A DNA stretch of 64,000 nucleotides from Methanobacterium_C sp963845285 (GTDB lineage: Archaea > Methanobacteriota > Methanobacteria > Methanobacteriales > Methanobacteriaceae), in assembly GCA_963845285.1 (NCBI GenBank), contig CAWJRO010000016.1, positions 62,001 to 126,000 of the forward strand. Direction: 5' to 3'. The translations under genes and the position numbers were made by a program. A model generated the notes under the pieces. That model had not been told where the DNA came from. It was given only the letters and a program-made list of their open reading frames with translations, and did no database searches. Below, piece after piece: positions 19,005-28,058 of the stretch (position 1 is the first letter of the stretch; each line of letters starts with the position of its first letter).

Positions 19005-19312
19005 GTGCATCCTTCAATTTTAAATAAATTTAATAAAAATATTCAATTTATTAATACAAATTAACTTCTATTACCATTAAGTTTCTATTGATTAGCTTTT
19101 TAAAGATTCCCTAACAATTTAGTACCTAAAAAATATTTGGTTCCAAGAAATTTATTTTAATGAAAATATTATTTTTGTTCTATGAATCTTCTATTAATTC
19201 TTATCTGTGTTCAATTCTCTTAAGTTTTTAGAGATTAAATAATTTAAGTTTATTGAAGTTTTTAAATTCAATTCTTTAAAGTTAACTTTTTTGAATTTTT
19301 TAGATGTTAAAA
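19005..19312. other. 308-base AT-rich gap
   Basis: Very AT-rich sequence between two minus-strand genes. It must hold the promoter of the flippase-like gene and the end of the phosphodiesterase transcript, but I see no hairpin, repeat or gene that stands out. Confidence 0.4.
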
Positions 19313-19795
19313 TTAAAGGTGCACCACTTCATAATTCAAGAGAACAGGATCAAATAAAACCACAGTTTCATCGCCTGAAACATAACCACATGTCTCACCA
19401 GGGTTTATAATCATAGTTTTTCCATTTATTACATCTAATTTATGGGTGTGCCCCCTTACTAAAACGTCGTATTTGCCACTTAGGGCCAGTGCATCAACAA
19501 TAGATTCATTTGTGCCATGGATAATTGCAATACTTTTTTCATTAACTGAAATTTCCTTAAAATCTTCAAGAGGACATATTTCTCTGTAAGCTTTTTTGAG
19601 ACCATCCCTCTCACCGTCGTTATTTCCAAAAATAGCAACGAGTCTAGAGTTGAGTTTCTGAAATTCACCAGCTGTAAATGGAGCTATTAAATCTCCAGCA
19701 TGTATTACAAGCTCAACTTTTTCTTTATTGAATATTTTAACTGCCTTTCGGATTGAATCCAAATTATCATGGGTATCTGCCATTATACCTATCAT
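19313..19795 (-). CDS. YfcE/MJ0936-type metallophosphodiesterase
   Basis: The 160-residue protein carries all calcineurin-like motifs in order: MADTHDN (residues 5-11), HAGDLIAPF (~32), IFGNNDGER (~55), IIHGTNES (~92) and VRGHTHKLDV (~112). These bind the two metal ions. MJ0936 and E. coli YfcE are the nearest characterised relatives and hydrolyse phosphodiesters such as bis-pNPP; the natural substrate is unknown. Length matches the family. It stands alone, with MITE 2 about 100 bases upstream of its start. Family is certain, substrate unassigned. Confidence 0.9.
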   Translation of the reverse strand: MIGIMADTHDNLDSIRKAVKIFNKEKVELVIHAGDLIAPFTAGEFQKLNSRLVAIFGNNDGERDGLKKAYREICPLEDFKEISVNEKSIAIIHGTNESIVDALALSGKYDVLVRGHTHKLDVINGKTMIINPGETCGYVSGDETVVLFDPVLLNYEVVHL

Positions 19796-19898
19796 AATAT
19801 TAATATCTCTATTTTAATGTTAATAATTTTTATTGAACCAGTTTATTGGACCTATTCAATGGATTTTAATAGATTGAGTTAACTTTTTTTAATTTTAA

Positions 19899-20004
19899 GA
19901 GGGTGTCTCATGATTACTTTTGACATGGGTAATTTTGCTTATTTTCGAGTTTAAAACCTTATTTGTCCTTATTTTTTGCAGATTTTGAATTATGAGACAA
20001 CCTC
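19899..20004. mobile_element. MITE 2 (IS1182-type ends), in a 495-base gap
   Basis: A 106-bp element from GAGGGTGTCTCATGATTAC to TATGAGACAACCTC, flanked by TTTAA on both sides (19894-19898, 20005-20009). Read in reverse it matches MITEs 4 and 5 (AATAAGGACAAATAAGG and similar), so it is inserted in the opposite orientation. The rest of 19796-20290 shows only AT-rich sequence. Confidence 0.88.
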
Positions 20005-20290
20005 TTTAAATCTAAATTTAAATAATTTTTATAAATAAAACAATTCAATCATTTGAATCAGTGGATCGGATTTTTCAATTCTTTAAAGTCCAATTCCAGA
20101 TATATAATACGCGAGTTTTGGATTGAAGATGATTAAAACATTCCAAAAAATTAAACACATTTAGTTTAGGGGAATCAACAGTGATAATGAATCAAAGTGA
20201 AATCTACGGGATCTGTGATCTATAAGTAAAGTATCGAAAAAATAAAAAAATGGTTGGGCTTGTTAATTCCCCCTAATTCACATGAATAAC

Positions 20291-20776
20291 TTAATCTTCC
20301 TCAAGGAAACTAAATATACCTGTTATAACCAACCAGATACCTATTAATATTCCTAGATATATTGGGCTGAAGGCGTAGGTTCCAAGTATTATGTAAATGA
20401 TACCAAGGATGATTCCTAAAACTCCACCCCATACTCTATGTTTCTGTTCCATTCCTCCAAGCAGTGAAATTACACCTGCTATAACCATCAGGATACCTGC
20501 AAGGTAAAGTACAATTCCTGATATAAAGCTGATTAAAGCTGGATTGAAAATTAATGCAAATGCAAATATCAGTGCTATAATTCCAAGTATCACGTACAAT
20601 ATTCCAACTGTTTTACTTGATTCCATCTCCATTATACCTGCAAGCAGGAACCAAATTGCCAGTATCAGCACTGCAAATCCTGCAAGAACACTGACTGCGA
20701 CTACACCAGCAAGTGGGAATGCAATGATTATGAGACCTAATATTATAGCTATAAGACCTGTAACCATATTTTTCAT
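20291..20776 (-). CDS. HdeD/DUF308 family membrane protein
   Basis: A 161-residue membrane protein with six predicted helices in DUF308 style; repeated hydrophobic segments with small residues (GLIAIILGLIIIAFPLAGVV; YLAGILMVIAGVISLLGG; GVLGIILGIIYIILGTYAF). HdeD of E. coli is linked to acid resistance; archaeal members are uncharacterised. A GGAGGGGATC ribosome-binding site precedes the ATG. A close paralogue lies at 29924-30418 on the other strand (same start, same GIYAF/GTYAF-P-YLG-LIG-WL ending), so the two arose by duplication. Each has a MITE nearby. Confidence 0.85.
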   Translation of the reverse strand: MKNMVTGLIAIILGLIIIAFPLAGVVAVSVLAGFAVLILAIWFLLAGIMEMESSKTVGILYVILGIIALIFAFALIFNPALISFISGIVLYLAGILMVIAGVISLLGGMEQKHRVWGGVLGIILGIIYIILGTYAFSPIYLGILIGIWLVITGIFSFLEED

Positions 20777-21015
20777 ACACGATCCCCTCCAATATTTTTT
20801 TCCAAAAGTCCTATTTCAAAGTTTTTAACAAGCCCACTAACACTAATTATTATGTATTATTGATAAAATGTCCATATTAATTTTACTATATTTTTTTTCG
20901 AGATTTTAGAGGTAAATTTTACTACCTTAAAAAATCAGGTGCTATAAAACAGTACAGAGATTGATAAAAAATAGTAGAAAATAGTATAATAAAATAGTAA
21001 GAGTAAAAGTTTCCA

Positions 21016-21861
21016 TTATTCGTATCGCACAGCGTTACCTATCACATTTACCATTATGGTGCTTCCTTTGAGTCCCCCAATATCACTGTAATCAATATGG
21101 ACTTCAATAATGGCATTGGCACCACAGGATTTTGCTTCTTCATCCATTTGTTTCAAAGCCCTTTTAATTGCCTTTTGAAGTTCCCTACCATGATCCAAAT
21201 TTTTTCTATTCAAACTGTCTTTCAGACCGTGGATATTTATTTCATTCTCTTCCATCAATGCTTGACCATTTACAACTCCCAAATATTCAATAATTTTCTT
21301 TCCTTGGATATTAGGGGTGTTTATCATCATCATACTCCACATATTCGGACTTATTGATTCATCAAAGTCTTTTAATTGTGTTGTTTTTTCTACAACATTA
21401 TTTTTTCCCAGTTTGTTAAGTATTTTGGCCATTAAATTGCCAACATATCCTAAAAAATAGGTTATAGCTCCTAAAAACACCACAAATAGTAAATAATTTA
21501 CTAGTATCGGGAATGCTGCTTGGAATGCTAGCGCTAATCCTCCAAGGGTGAATAAGTTGAGGGTTATTGGATTTTCAGGTAGCACCCATCCCCATAAGTT
21601 TATGCTGATAAAAAGTAAAATCGCACTTATAGCTCCAGTTGACTTGCCATAAGTTCTTTTTGCCATATACGTTTCAATAAATCCTGCTATTAATGGGGAT
21701 ATAATATATGCAATGTTAAATCCAAAAATCTCCAGATGACCGTACACACAAATGACAGCCGATGACAATCCAACAACCGTACCTATAACCACCGAAGCTA
21801 TACCCCAACGCTTGTTAACAATACTATGGGTTATTGAAGATAAAGACGCGTTTCTTTCCAT
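21016..21861 (-). CDS. Membrane protein with C-terminal YbjQ (UPF0145) domain
   Basis: Residues ~15-155 form about four membrane helices (SVVIGTVVGLSSAVICVYGH; GAISAILLFISINLWGWVLP; LLFVVFLGAITYFLGYVGNL). From residue ~175 a cytosolic YbjQ/UPF0145 domain follows: INTPNIQGKKIIEYLGVVNG, ALKQMDEEAKSCGANAIIEV and the ending STIMVNVIGNAVRYE. This domain forms pentamers; its role is not established. The next gene upstream (21994-22326) is a stand-alone YbjQ, so the pair probably derives from duplication plus fusion to a membrane part. I do not know a function for the fusion. Confidence 0.82.
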   Translation of the reverse strand: MERNASLSSITHSIVNKRWGIASVVIGTVVGLSSAVICVYGHLEIFGFNIAYIISPLIAGFIETYMAKRTYGKSTGAISAILLFISINLWGWVLPENPITLNLFTLGGLALAFQAAFPILVNYLLFVVFLGAITYFLGYVGNLMAKILNKLGKNNVVEKTTQLKDFDESISPNMWSMMMINTPNIQGKKIIEYLGVVNGQALMEENEINIHGLKDSLNRKNLDHGRELQKAIKRALKQMDEEAKSCGANAIIEVHIDYSDIGGLKGSTIMVNVIGNAVRYE

Positions 21862-21993
21862 GATTGACCCTAAATCCTTAATTAAATTTAATTTAAATGC
21901 GTTGATTAACTTGACATCAGCATCAAGAAAACTTTAATTCGGTTATAACTACTTATTTTTATAAGGTATTTTTTAATAGTTTTTAATCAAACC

Positions 21994-22326
21994 TTAAGAT
22001 TGTTCTTCATATTTTACAGCAGTTCCTGTCACTGTTACCATAATTGTGTTCCCCATGGTTCCTCCGAGGTTGTTATACTTGATTCGAACCCCTATAACTG
22101 CATTAGCCCCTTTTGAATCTGCTTTTTCATTCATACTTTCCAGAGCTAGATCCCTGGCCTTTTTAATTTCAAGTTCATAGGTAGAAGTTCTACCACCAAC
22201 AACATCCCTGACACCTGAAAATAGGTCTTTGTAAACGTTTGCCCCTAAAAGGGATTCTCCTGTCACTAATCCAAAGTACTGAACGATCTTTTTATTTTCG
22301 ATGTTTGGTGTAGTTAATACCAGCAT
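21994..22326 (-). CDS. YbjQ/UPF0145 family protein
   Basis: A 110-residue single-domain protein with the family pattern: TTPNIENKKIVQYFGLVTGE at the N-terminus, ARDLALESMNEKADSKGANA in the middle and NTIMVTVTGTAVKY at the end. GGAGGAC lies seven bases before the ATG. It is transcribed in the same direction as the membrane-YbjQ gene that follows 130 bases downstream, and the C-terminal part of that protein is its paralogue. Biochemical role of the family is unknown. Confidence 0.9.
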   Translation of the reverse strand: MLVLTTPNIENKKIVQYFGLVTGESLLGANVYKDLFSGVRDVVGGRTSTYELEIKKARDLALESMNEKADSKGANAVIGVRIKYNNLGGTMGNTIMVTVTGTAVKYEEQS

Positions 22327-22749
22327 TTCAAGTCCTCCATAACAAACTTAAAACTTTATTATTTTAGAAATTTATTATCTGTTTTTGTTTATTTATATTA
22401 TGTCATTAGAATTTTATATACCATATATAAAGATATTAAAAAATATTTTTGGCGTTTGTAGAATATAAAATGAGTCTATAAACGATACAAAGGAATAAAT
22501 GAAATTATTATAAAAAATTAATTATAGAAAAATTATAAAAATACTGGATCTGGTCAAGTTGAAATAAGTTAAAAAAATTAAAAAAGCATTTATTAGGATT
22601 GGAATGCTATAAATATCAATATTATAACTGAATATAATGGATACACAATTATATTAGGACATATAATGAAAATAGGATTTTAATGATTATATTTCCTTTA
22701 AAATTCGATTTTAACAGCTTTATTTTAAGATTTTTCTTCATTATTGCAA

Positions 22750-22813
22750 ACATTTATATAGTATCGAAACAAACGGTATTTAAGGCCATTTGGCCGAATA
22801 AGGAAGTGATGAA
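22750..22813 (+). promoter_or_regulatory. Promoter and leader palindrome of the TRAM gene, in a 487-base gap
   Basis: CATTTATATAGTA (22750-22762) is a good archaeal TATA box. About 25 bases downstream, at the expected transcript start, lies the palindrome GGCCA-TT-TGGCC (22784-22795), followed by GGAAGTGATG and the TTG start at 22814. The palindrome could be an operator or a leader hairpin. The rest of 22327-22749 is AT-rich without recognisable features. Confidence 0.5.
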
Positions 22814-23053
22814 TTGTTTGGAAATAATTACGACAGAGATAATAGCTACGGCAATAAAGGAAATTCTGCTCCTATTAATGTAGGAGAAGAATACGAAGTA
22901 AAAATTGAAGATGTTGGAAGAGATGGAGACGGAATTGCTCGAATTGAAGGTTTTGTTATATTTGTAACAGGAGCTAAAGTAGGCGACGAAGTTAAAATCA
23001 AAATTAACTCTACAAGAAGAAACTTTGCCTTTGCAGAAATTGTAGAAGATTAA
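22814..23053 (+). CDS. Small TRAM-domain RNA-binding protein
   Basis: A 79-residue protein with a short Asn/Gly-rich N-tail and a single TRAM domain: VGEEYEVKIEDVGRDGDGIA, then FVIFVTGAKVGDEVKIKI and ending FAFAEIVED. In methanogenic archaea stand-alone TRAM proteins bind RNA and act as cold-shock-like chaperones. The start is TTG (22814) after AAGGAAGTGATG; an ATG at 22809 is in another frame. The gene is monocistronic with its own promoter. Family is certain; a cold-related role is by analogy. Confidence 0.93.
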   Translation: MFGNNYDRDNSYGNKGNSAPINVGEEYEVKIEDVGRDGDGIARIEGFVIFVTGAKVGDEVKIKINSTRRNFAFAEIVED

Positions 23054-23513
23054 ATTGAATTTGAATTGCGAAATTTTATTCCTGAAAATTAAATTTTATA
23101 ATTTAAACTTTTCATGAATATTATTTATTTTATTATTTTAAACTTTATTATTTTAAACTGAAATTAACCTTATTCTAAAGAAATTACCTTATTTAAATTA
23201 CTTTATTTATCTAAAATTAACTTATTATAATCCCAAATACTCCTTCTTAAGATTAACTTTAATTCTAAACTTATTTTAACCCAACTTACCTGGAAAATTA
23301 AAATCATTTAATTTAGTTCAGAATTATTAAAATCATTTAATTTAAAATTATTAAAATTCTTTTCATATTTTTAATATTAATTATTACCCATCTTCATGTT
23401 CTATTTTAAAAAAAACTATGGTTTATAATTAGGTTAATAGAAAGTTCACACATATAATAAACTAAAAAATTTAAATAATAACCACATGAACATGATAATA
23501 TGGAGGTTTGAGA
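23054..23513. other. 460-base, extremely AT-rich gap with short direct repeats
   Basis: Almost entirely A and T. Around 23302-23345 a 19-base stretch, ATTAAAATCATTTAATTTA, occurs twice, with partial third and fourth versions nearby (CTTATTTAAATTACTTTATTT at 23190-23210 is similar in composition only). The GGAGGT ribosome-binding site of the slipin gene is at 23502-23507. No gene is apparent. Confidence 0.5.
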
Positions 23514-24302
23514 ATGGACTTAGTGACTCTTTTTATTGTAGGTATTGTGATTTTAATTATTTTAGGACTTTCAATTCGTATAGTGAACCAGTATGAACGA
23601 GGGGTTGTTTTCCGCCTAGGAAAAGTTATTGGACTTAAAGAACCGGGTTTAAGGCTCATTATTCCCCTGGTGGACAGAATGGTGAAAGTTTCCCTGAGGA
23701 TCGTTACCATGCCAATTCCTGCCCAGAGGATCATAACCAAAGACAACGTTTCTGTAGATATTGCTGCAGTGGCTTACTTCAAGGTTGTTGACGCTATGAA
23801 TTCTGTTATAGTGATTGAAAACTACAACAGAGCCGTTAACCAGATATCCCAAACCACGGTGAGAAGTGTTATAGGACAGTTTTCCCTTGACGAGGTCTTA
23901 TCAGACACGCCAAAGATAAACGAAAAGATCAAAGAGATCATAGACTCCCACAGTGAACCATGGGGTATAAAAGTCACTGCTGTTGAAATAAAAGATATAA
24001 AACTACCTGAAACTATGAAAAGGGCAATAGCAAAACAAGCTGAAGCTGAAAGGGAAAAAAGAGCCAAGATCATCACATCAGAGGGTGAATTTGAATCTGC
24101 TGCTAAGCTTGGAGACGCTGCAGATATTATATCTAATCATCCTGTTGCACTTCAACTGCGTAATCTGCAGGTTTTAAGTGAGATATCCGTTGAAAAGAAT
24201 TCCACAATAGTGTTCCCTGCTCAACTTATGACCACCATAAACGAGATCAAAGAATTTATGGCCGAAGAAAGTTTGGATAGAGAAGAAAAAAGGAAGAGAT
24301 AA
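23514..24302 (+). CDS. Slipin (stomatin-like SPFH protein)
   Basis: A single N-terminal membrane helix (TLFIVGIVILIILGLSI) is followed by the SPFH domain: NQYERGVVFRLGKVIG, PGLRLIIPLVDRMVKVSLR, TMPIPAQRIITKDNVSVDI, and the AEAEREKRAKIITSEGEFES coiled-coil start, ending near residue 262. Stomatin-like slipins form membrane-associated oligomers that organise membrane microdomains; in archaea they often pair with an NfeD-type protease, which is not visible here. ATG 23514 with GGAGGT six bases upstream is preferred over the TTG at 23508. The gene is monocistronic. Confidence 0.93.
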   Translation: MDLVTLFIVGIVILIILGLSIRIVNQYERGVVFRLGKVIGLKEPGLRLIIPLVDRMVKVSLRIVTMPIPAQRIITKDNVSVDIAAVAYFKVVDAMNSVIVIENYNRAVNQISQTTVRSVIGQFSLDEVLSDTPKINEKIKEIIDSHSEPWGIKVTAVEIKDIKLPETMKRAIAKQAEAEREKRAKIITSEGEFESAAKLGDAADIISNHPVALQLRNLQVLSEISVEKNSTIVFPAQLMTTINEIKEFMAEESLDREEKRKR

Positions 24303-24513
24303 AAAAGTGATTTGGGAACTTACGCAATATGAAAATCTCAAAGACTTTTATATTTCTTTTATTCCCATTTATTTCTTTTAAATAGTTAGTGCAAGCAGTT
24401 TATCTAATTAATATGAGATCAGAAGGAAGGATCTGTTTTACACATGTTTATTAAGGAGAATCGGAATAAGACTAACTTTATATTTCATGTCATTAATTAG
24501 GTAATATGATACT

Positions 24514-25947
24514 ATGATGGGATACTTAAGAAAGAAGGATTTTTTTTTAATATTTAAGAATCTGGGAACAGTAATGGAAGGTATAGGGGTCATTGTGCTC
24601 ATACCTCTGATTGTAGCTTTGATCTACAACGAACGCACTTATTTAAGTTTCCTTTTGCCTTCTTTATTTTCACTAATTATTGGATACACCTTAAGAAAAT
24701 TTTTTCCAGGTACCGGTAACTTAAGGCTCAAACACGGCATGATAATAGCAGCCTTAGCCTGGCTGTGGGCAGCATTTATTGGAAGCCTTTGCCTCATATA
24801 CTCGACAGATATGAGTTTTCTGCATGCATACTTCGAGAGCATGTCTGCATGGACAGGAAGCGGATTCACAATGTACACAAACGTTGAAATACTTCCAAAA
24901 TCCATACTATTTTTAAGAAGCCTCGAACAATGGGTTGGGGGTCTTGGAGTTGTAATTTTAGTTATAGGCATACTTATAAGACCCGGAACTGCTGCTGCAA
25001 GGTTGTACAAAGCAGAAGCACGTGAAGAAAAGATAAAACCCAGCATAGTAAACACAGTCAAAACAATATGGTGGATATACCTTTTTTACACAGTCCTGGG
25101 AATAGTTTTATATGTGGCTGCAGGTATGTCCATTTTCGACGCCATAAACAACTGCTTCACCAACCTTTCAACTGGTGGTATGTCCATCAAAAATAACAAC
25201 ATTGGAGCTTACAACAGCAACATCATAACTATGATAACAATCGTACTGATGACCATAGGAGGTACAAGCTTCCTTGTGCATTACAAAGCAATTAAAGGCA
25301 AAGCAATTGATGTATTTAAAGATATACAATTTCAGGCAATGATCGTGTTGGTTTCAATTTTTTCAATACTTCTTTTTGTAAATGCACATTTCACATCTCT
25401 TAACTCTGTTTTTTACGTTGTATCCGCCATGAGCTGTACCGGTTCAAACACTTTACCTGTCAGTGCAATGGCTGCATGGGGAGACTATGCAAAGGTGATA
25501 CTTGCTATCTGTATGATTATTGGTATGGCAGCAGGTTCCACATCCGGTGCCATAAAACTCATAAGGATTGTAACCCTCTTTAAAGGTATTTACTGGGAGA
25601 TCATGAAGATTGTATCCCCTGAAGGCACTGTTATACGAAGAAAAATATCTGGAAAGTCTGTTACAGATGCAGAGATAAAAGAGGCAGGAAGCTATACATT
25701 TTTATACTTGCTCTTCATATTCATTACGTGGCTCATTTTCATGCAATATGGATACGGTGGAGTGGACTCCCTCTTTGAGATCACATCTGCACAGGGAAAT
25801 GTAGGGCTATCTGTAGGAATTACAGGCCCCACAATGCCTTCCATCCCAGAGATATTCCTCATATTCAGCATGTGGATTGGAAGAATCGAGATCATTCCGG
25901 CACTGGTTCTGTTTAAGGTTGGAATAGATCTATTCAAAAGATTTTAA
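24514..25947 (+). CDS. trkH: Trk-type potassium uptake protein, membrane subunit
   Basis: A 477-residue polytopic protein of the TrkH/KtrB/HKT family. The four selectivity-filter P-loops are visible: MSAWTGSGFTMYT, FTNLSTGGMSIKNN, VSAMSCTGSNTLP and TSAQGNVGLSVG, each with the conserved Gly. Helices flank each loop. TrkH moves K+ through the membrane under control of a cytosolic TrkA ring; a trkA gene follows about 100 bases downstream on the same strand, making a probable operon. The start is at the ATG-ATG doublet (24514/24517). No damage is seen. Confidence 0.95.
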   Translation: MMGYLRKKDFFLIFKNLGTVMEGIGVIVLIPLIVALIYNERTYLSFLLPSLFSLIIGYTLRKFFPGTGNLRLKHGMIIAALAWLWAAFIGSLCLIYSTDMSFLHAYFESMSAWTGSGFTMYTNVEILPKSILFLRSLEQWVGGLGVVILVIGILIRPGTAAARLYKAEAREEKIKPSIVNTVKTIWWIYLFYTVLGIVLYVAAGMSIFDAINNCFTNLSTGGMSIKNNNIGAYNSNIITMITIVLMTIGGTSFLVHYKAIKGKAIDVFKDIQFQAMIVLVSIFSILLFVNAHFTSLNSVFYVVSAMSCTGSNTLPVSAMAAWGDYAKVILAICMIIGMAAGSTSGAIKLIRIVTLFKGIYWEIMKIVSPEGTVIRRKISGKSVTDAEIKEAGSYTFLYLLFIFITWLIFMQYGYGGVDSLFEITSAQGNVGLSVGITGPTMPSIPEIFLIFSMWIGRIEIIPALVLFKVGIDLFKRF

Positions 25948-26050
25948 TAGTTCAAAAACAAGGCAATAAAAAGATGTTAAAGTTATTCATTTTTCTTTTA
26001 AACTAAATAAAAATTCTAGTAATATCAATTAAAAAAAAAAGGTGAATATT

Positions 26051-26701
26051 ATGTATGTAGTTATAATGGGCGGCGGAAGGGTAGGACTGCGCCTTGCTTC
26101 CTCATTAGTCACAGCAGGGATCGATGTCACCCTCATTGAAAACGATTCAAGTTTATGTGGTAATGCGGCTGCTGAACTTGATGCACTCGTTATCTGTGGA
26201 AACGGAACCGATGTAAAAACTCTTGAAGAGGCCAATATAAGCGATGCAGATGTTTTCGTAGCAGCCACAGGAAATGATGAAGTTAATTTACTCTCATGTA
26301 TCCTTGTCAAGGATTACAATATCAAAAAAGTTATTGCAAGAGTCAGCAACCCCGACCATGAAGAAGCATTCAAAAAGGTGGGTATAGATGACGTTATAAG
26401 CCCAGAACTTACAGCTGCAAGTTACCTTGAAAAGCTCATAACCAGACCAAAAATAGCAGACCTGGTAGTTATCGGGAAGGGAAATGCAGAGATCCTGGAC
26501 ATAAGAGTTACAAATAACAAAGTTGTCAACAAGAAAATAGGAGAGTTAAGCCCAACAGACAATTATATAATAGCTGCGATATACAAAAACGGTGAAATAA
26601 ATATTCCAAAAGAAGATATGATGCTGACACTCGGCGATAGAATATTTGTTCTCGTGAAAAATCCTGCAGTGAAGGCAACTGCTAAACTTTTCACCAAATA
26701 A
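26051..26701 (+). CDS. trkA: Trk potassium uptake regulatory subunit TrkA
   Basis: A 216-residue cytosolic RCK protein. The TrkA-N Rossmann fold opens with YVVIMGGGRVGLRLASSLV and continues through VTLIENDSSLC, ALVICGNGTD, FVAATGNDEVNLL and ARVSNPDHEEAF; the TrkA-C domain covers residues ~135-216 (ILDIRVTNNKVVNKKIGEL... GDRIFVLV). It binds NAD(H)/ATP and gates the TrkH partner encoded just upstream. ATG 26051 with AGGTGA six bases upstream is preferred to the GTG at 26042 that overlaps that site. One RCK module only, the usual archaeal size. Confidence 0.94.
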   Translation: MYVVIMGGGRVGLRLASSLVTAGIDVTLIENDSSLCGNAAAELDALVICGNGTDVKTLEEANISDADVFVAATGNDEVNLLSCILVKDYNIKKVIARVSNPDHEEAFKKVGIDDVISPELTAASYLEKLITRPKIADLVVIGKGNAEILDIRVTNNKVVNKKIGELSPTDNYIIAAIYKNGEINIPKEDMMLTLGDRIFVLVKNPAVKATAKLFTK

Positions 26702-27029
26702 TAGTGATACTAAATTTTGAAGTAAAAATAAAAGTTGGTTTAGTTTACTTTTTTGATAACTAACCAGTTTTAACTTCATAAAAGGTTCAATTACAACGAT
26801 TTATAACTTAATTCATTATAATCCTTTCAATGATTAATAAACTTTATTTAATTATTTTTTTTGAAAATTTAAGACTTTTTTTAATATATAACTGTTTTTA
26901 ACATATAACTGTTAACCTGATTAATCTTTAACTTCCAGTTTTAATAAGCCCTTGAGAATATGTGAAAAAAAGATTTGACAACAGTCACTCAATAAAAAGT
27001 TTTAATAAACTGCAAACACGAGAATATAC
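26702..27029. other. 328-base AT-rich gap
   Basis: Follows the trk operon. T-rich runs near 26745-26755 and 26853-26862 could terminate transcription. The following gene begins nine bases after a GAGAATATAC sequence with no clear ribosome-binding site. Nothing else stands out. Confidence 0.4.
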
Positions 27030-27968
27030 ATGGATTTAATAACCCATTTTATTGTTCCCTATGCAATTTTAACCCTAGTAAAAAGTAGACACAAACTTGA
27101 AGGGGCTTTTGGAGGGATATCTCTCGATTTTGATACTCTTATAGTTTGGATAGGGATACTTTCACCTGAACTTTTTATCTTCAGCCACAGAGGCATAACC
27201 CACTCATTCATCTTTGGATTTGTAACTTCAGTAATTTTCCTCTACGTTTTATCAAGAAAACAGGTGAATGGATTCATCAGTAGAATTATACATCGAAATA
27301 TTAAGGTGGAATTCACCAAAGCCAGCGTCATGGTGGTTTATTTTGGGGCATTAACCCATCTTTTCCTGGATTTTTTAACAACCAAGGGCATTCCACTTTT
27401 ATATCCCTTTTCCATCACAAGGTTCAGTGCCGAACTTTACAATTCCGTGGATATACTCACAATGTGCCTTGCCCTGGCAGTGCTTTTAATTTTATACCTT
27501 AAAATAAACCCTCAGTACAAAAAAGCAGCTTTATACTCATTTGTTATTATATTGATAGCAATCGGAGGTATCAGGGCCTACGAAAAGATGGATGTTCTCA
27601 ATCAAGCACAGACATTTGAGGGTAACTACACCAATATAACTGCATATCCCACATCTAACATATTTCAATGGTATGTTGTGGAAAACAACCCCAAACAAAG
27701 TAGTTACAAGGTTTTTGAGTATGATACCCTGAAAGGTAGTGTGTACGATTCAAAAACTGTGTCTCCCCTCACAATAACCAACGGATCCTACATATCGGGT
27801 TTGGACGCTGTTAAAACTGCCGATACACTTCCTGAAGTGGCGAGGTTGAAATGGAATTCTTACTACACATTTTTAAATGCTGAGCATTCATCCAACTGGA
27901 ATATAACTTACTTCGATATTTTGCCTTCCTACAACAACAATAACCTGACTGTCAGCGTGCAGGGATAG
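27030..27968 (+). CDS. YdjM-family (DUF457) membrane-bound metal-dependent hydrolase
   Basis: A 312-residue protein with an N-terminal DUF457/YdjM domain: MDLITHFIVPYAIL, SLDFDTL, the metal-binding HRGITHSFIFGF (residues ~54-65) and GALTHLFLDFLTTKG (~107-121), with about five membrane helices up to residue ~190. The last ~115 residues form a soluble, probably extracellular part (from EKMDVLNQAQTFEGNYTNIT). Family members are predicted metal-dependent hydrolases of unknown substrate; E. coli YdjM is SOS-induced. No partner gene is adjacent. IS1182-type copy 2 begins 90 bases downstream. Confidence 0.85.
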   Translation: MDLITHFIVPYAILTLVKSRHKLEGAFGGISLDFDTLIVWIGILSPELFIFSHRGITHSFIFGFVTSVIFLYVLSRKQVNGFISRIIHRNIKVEFTKASVMVVYFGALTHLFLDFLTTKGIPLLYPFSITRFSAELYNSVDILTMCLALAVLLILYLKINPQYKKAALYSFVIILIAIGGIRAYEKMDVLNQAQTFEGNYTNITAYPTSNIFQWYVVENNPKQSSYKVFEYDTLKGSVYDSKTVSPLTITNGSYISGLDAVKTADTLPEVARLKWNSYYTFLNAEHSSNWNITYFDILPSYNNNNLTVSVQG

Positions 27969-28058
27969 TTTAGTTTCTATGAGCCTGGTTTCTATTTTTT
28001 TGATACTTCTTTCCAATTTTAGAAAAAAGGAATTATTTCACTGTTTTATCTAGAAAAA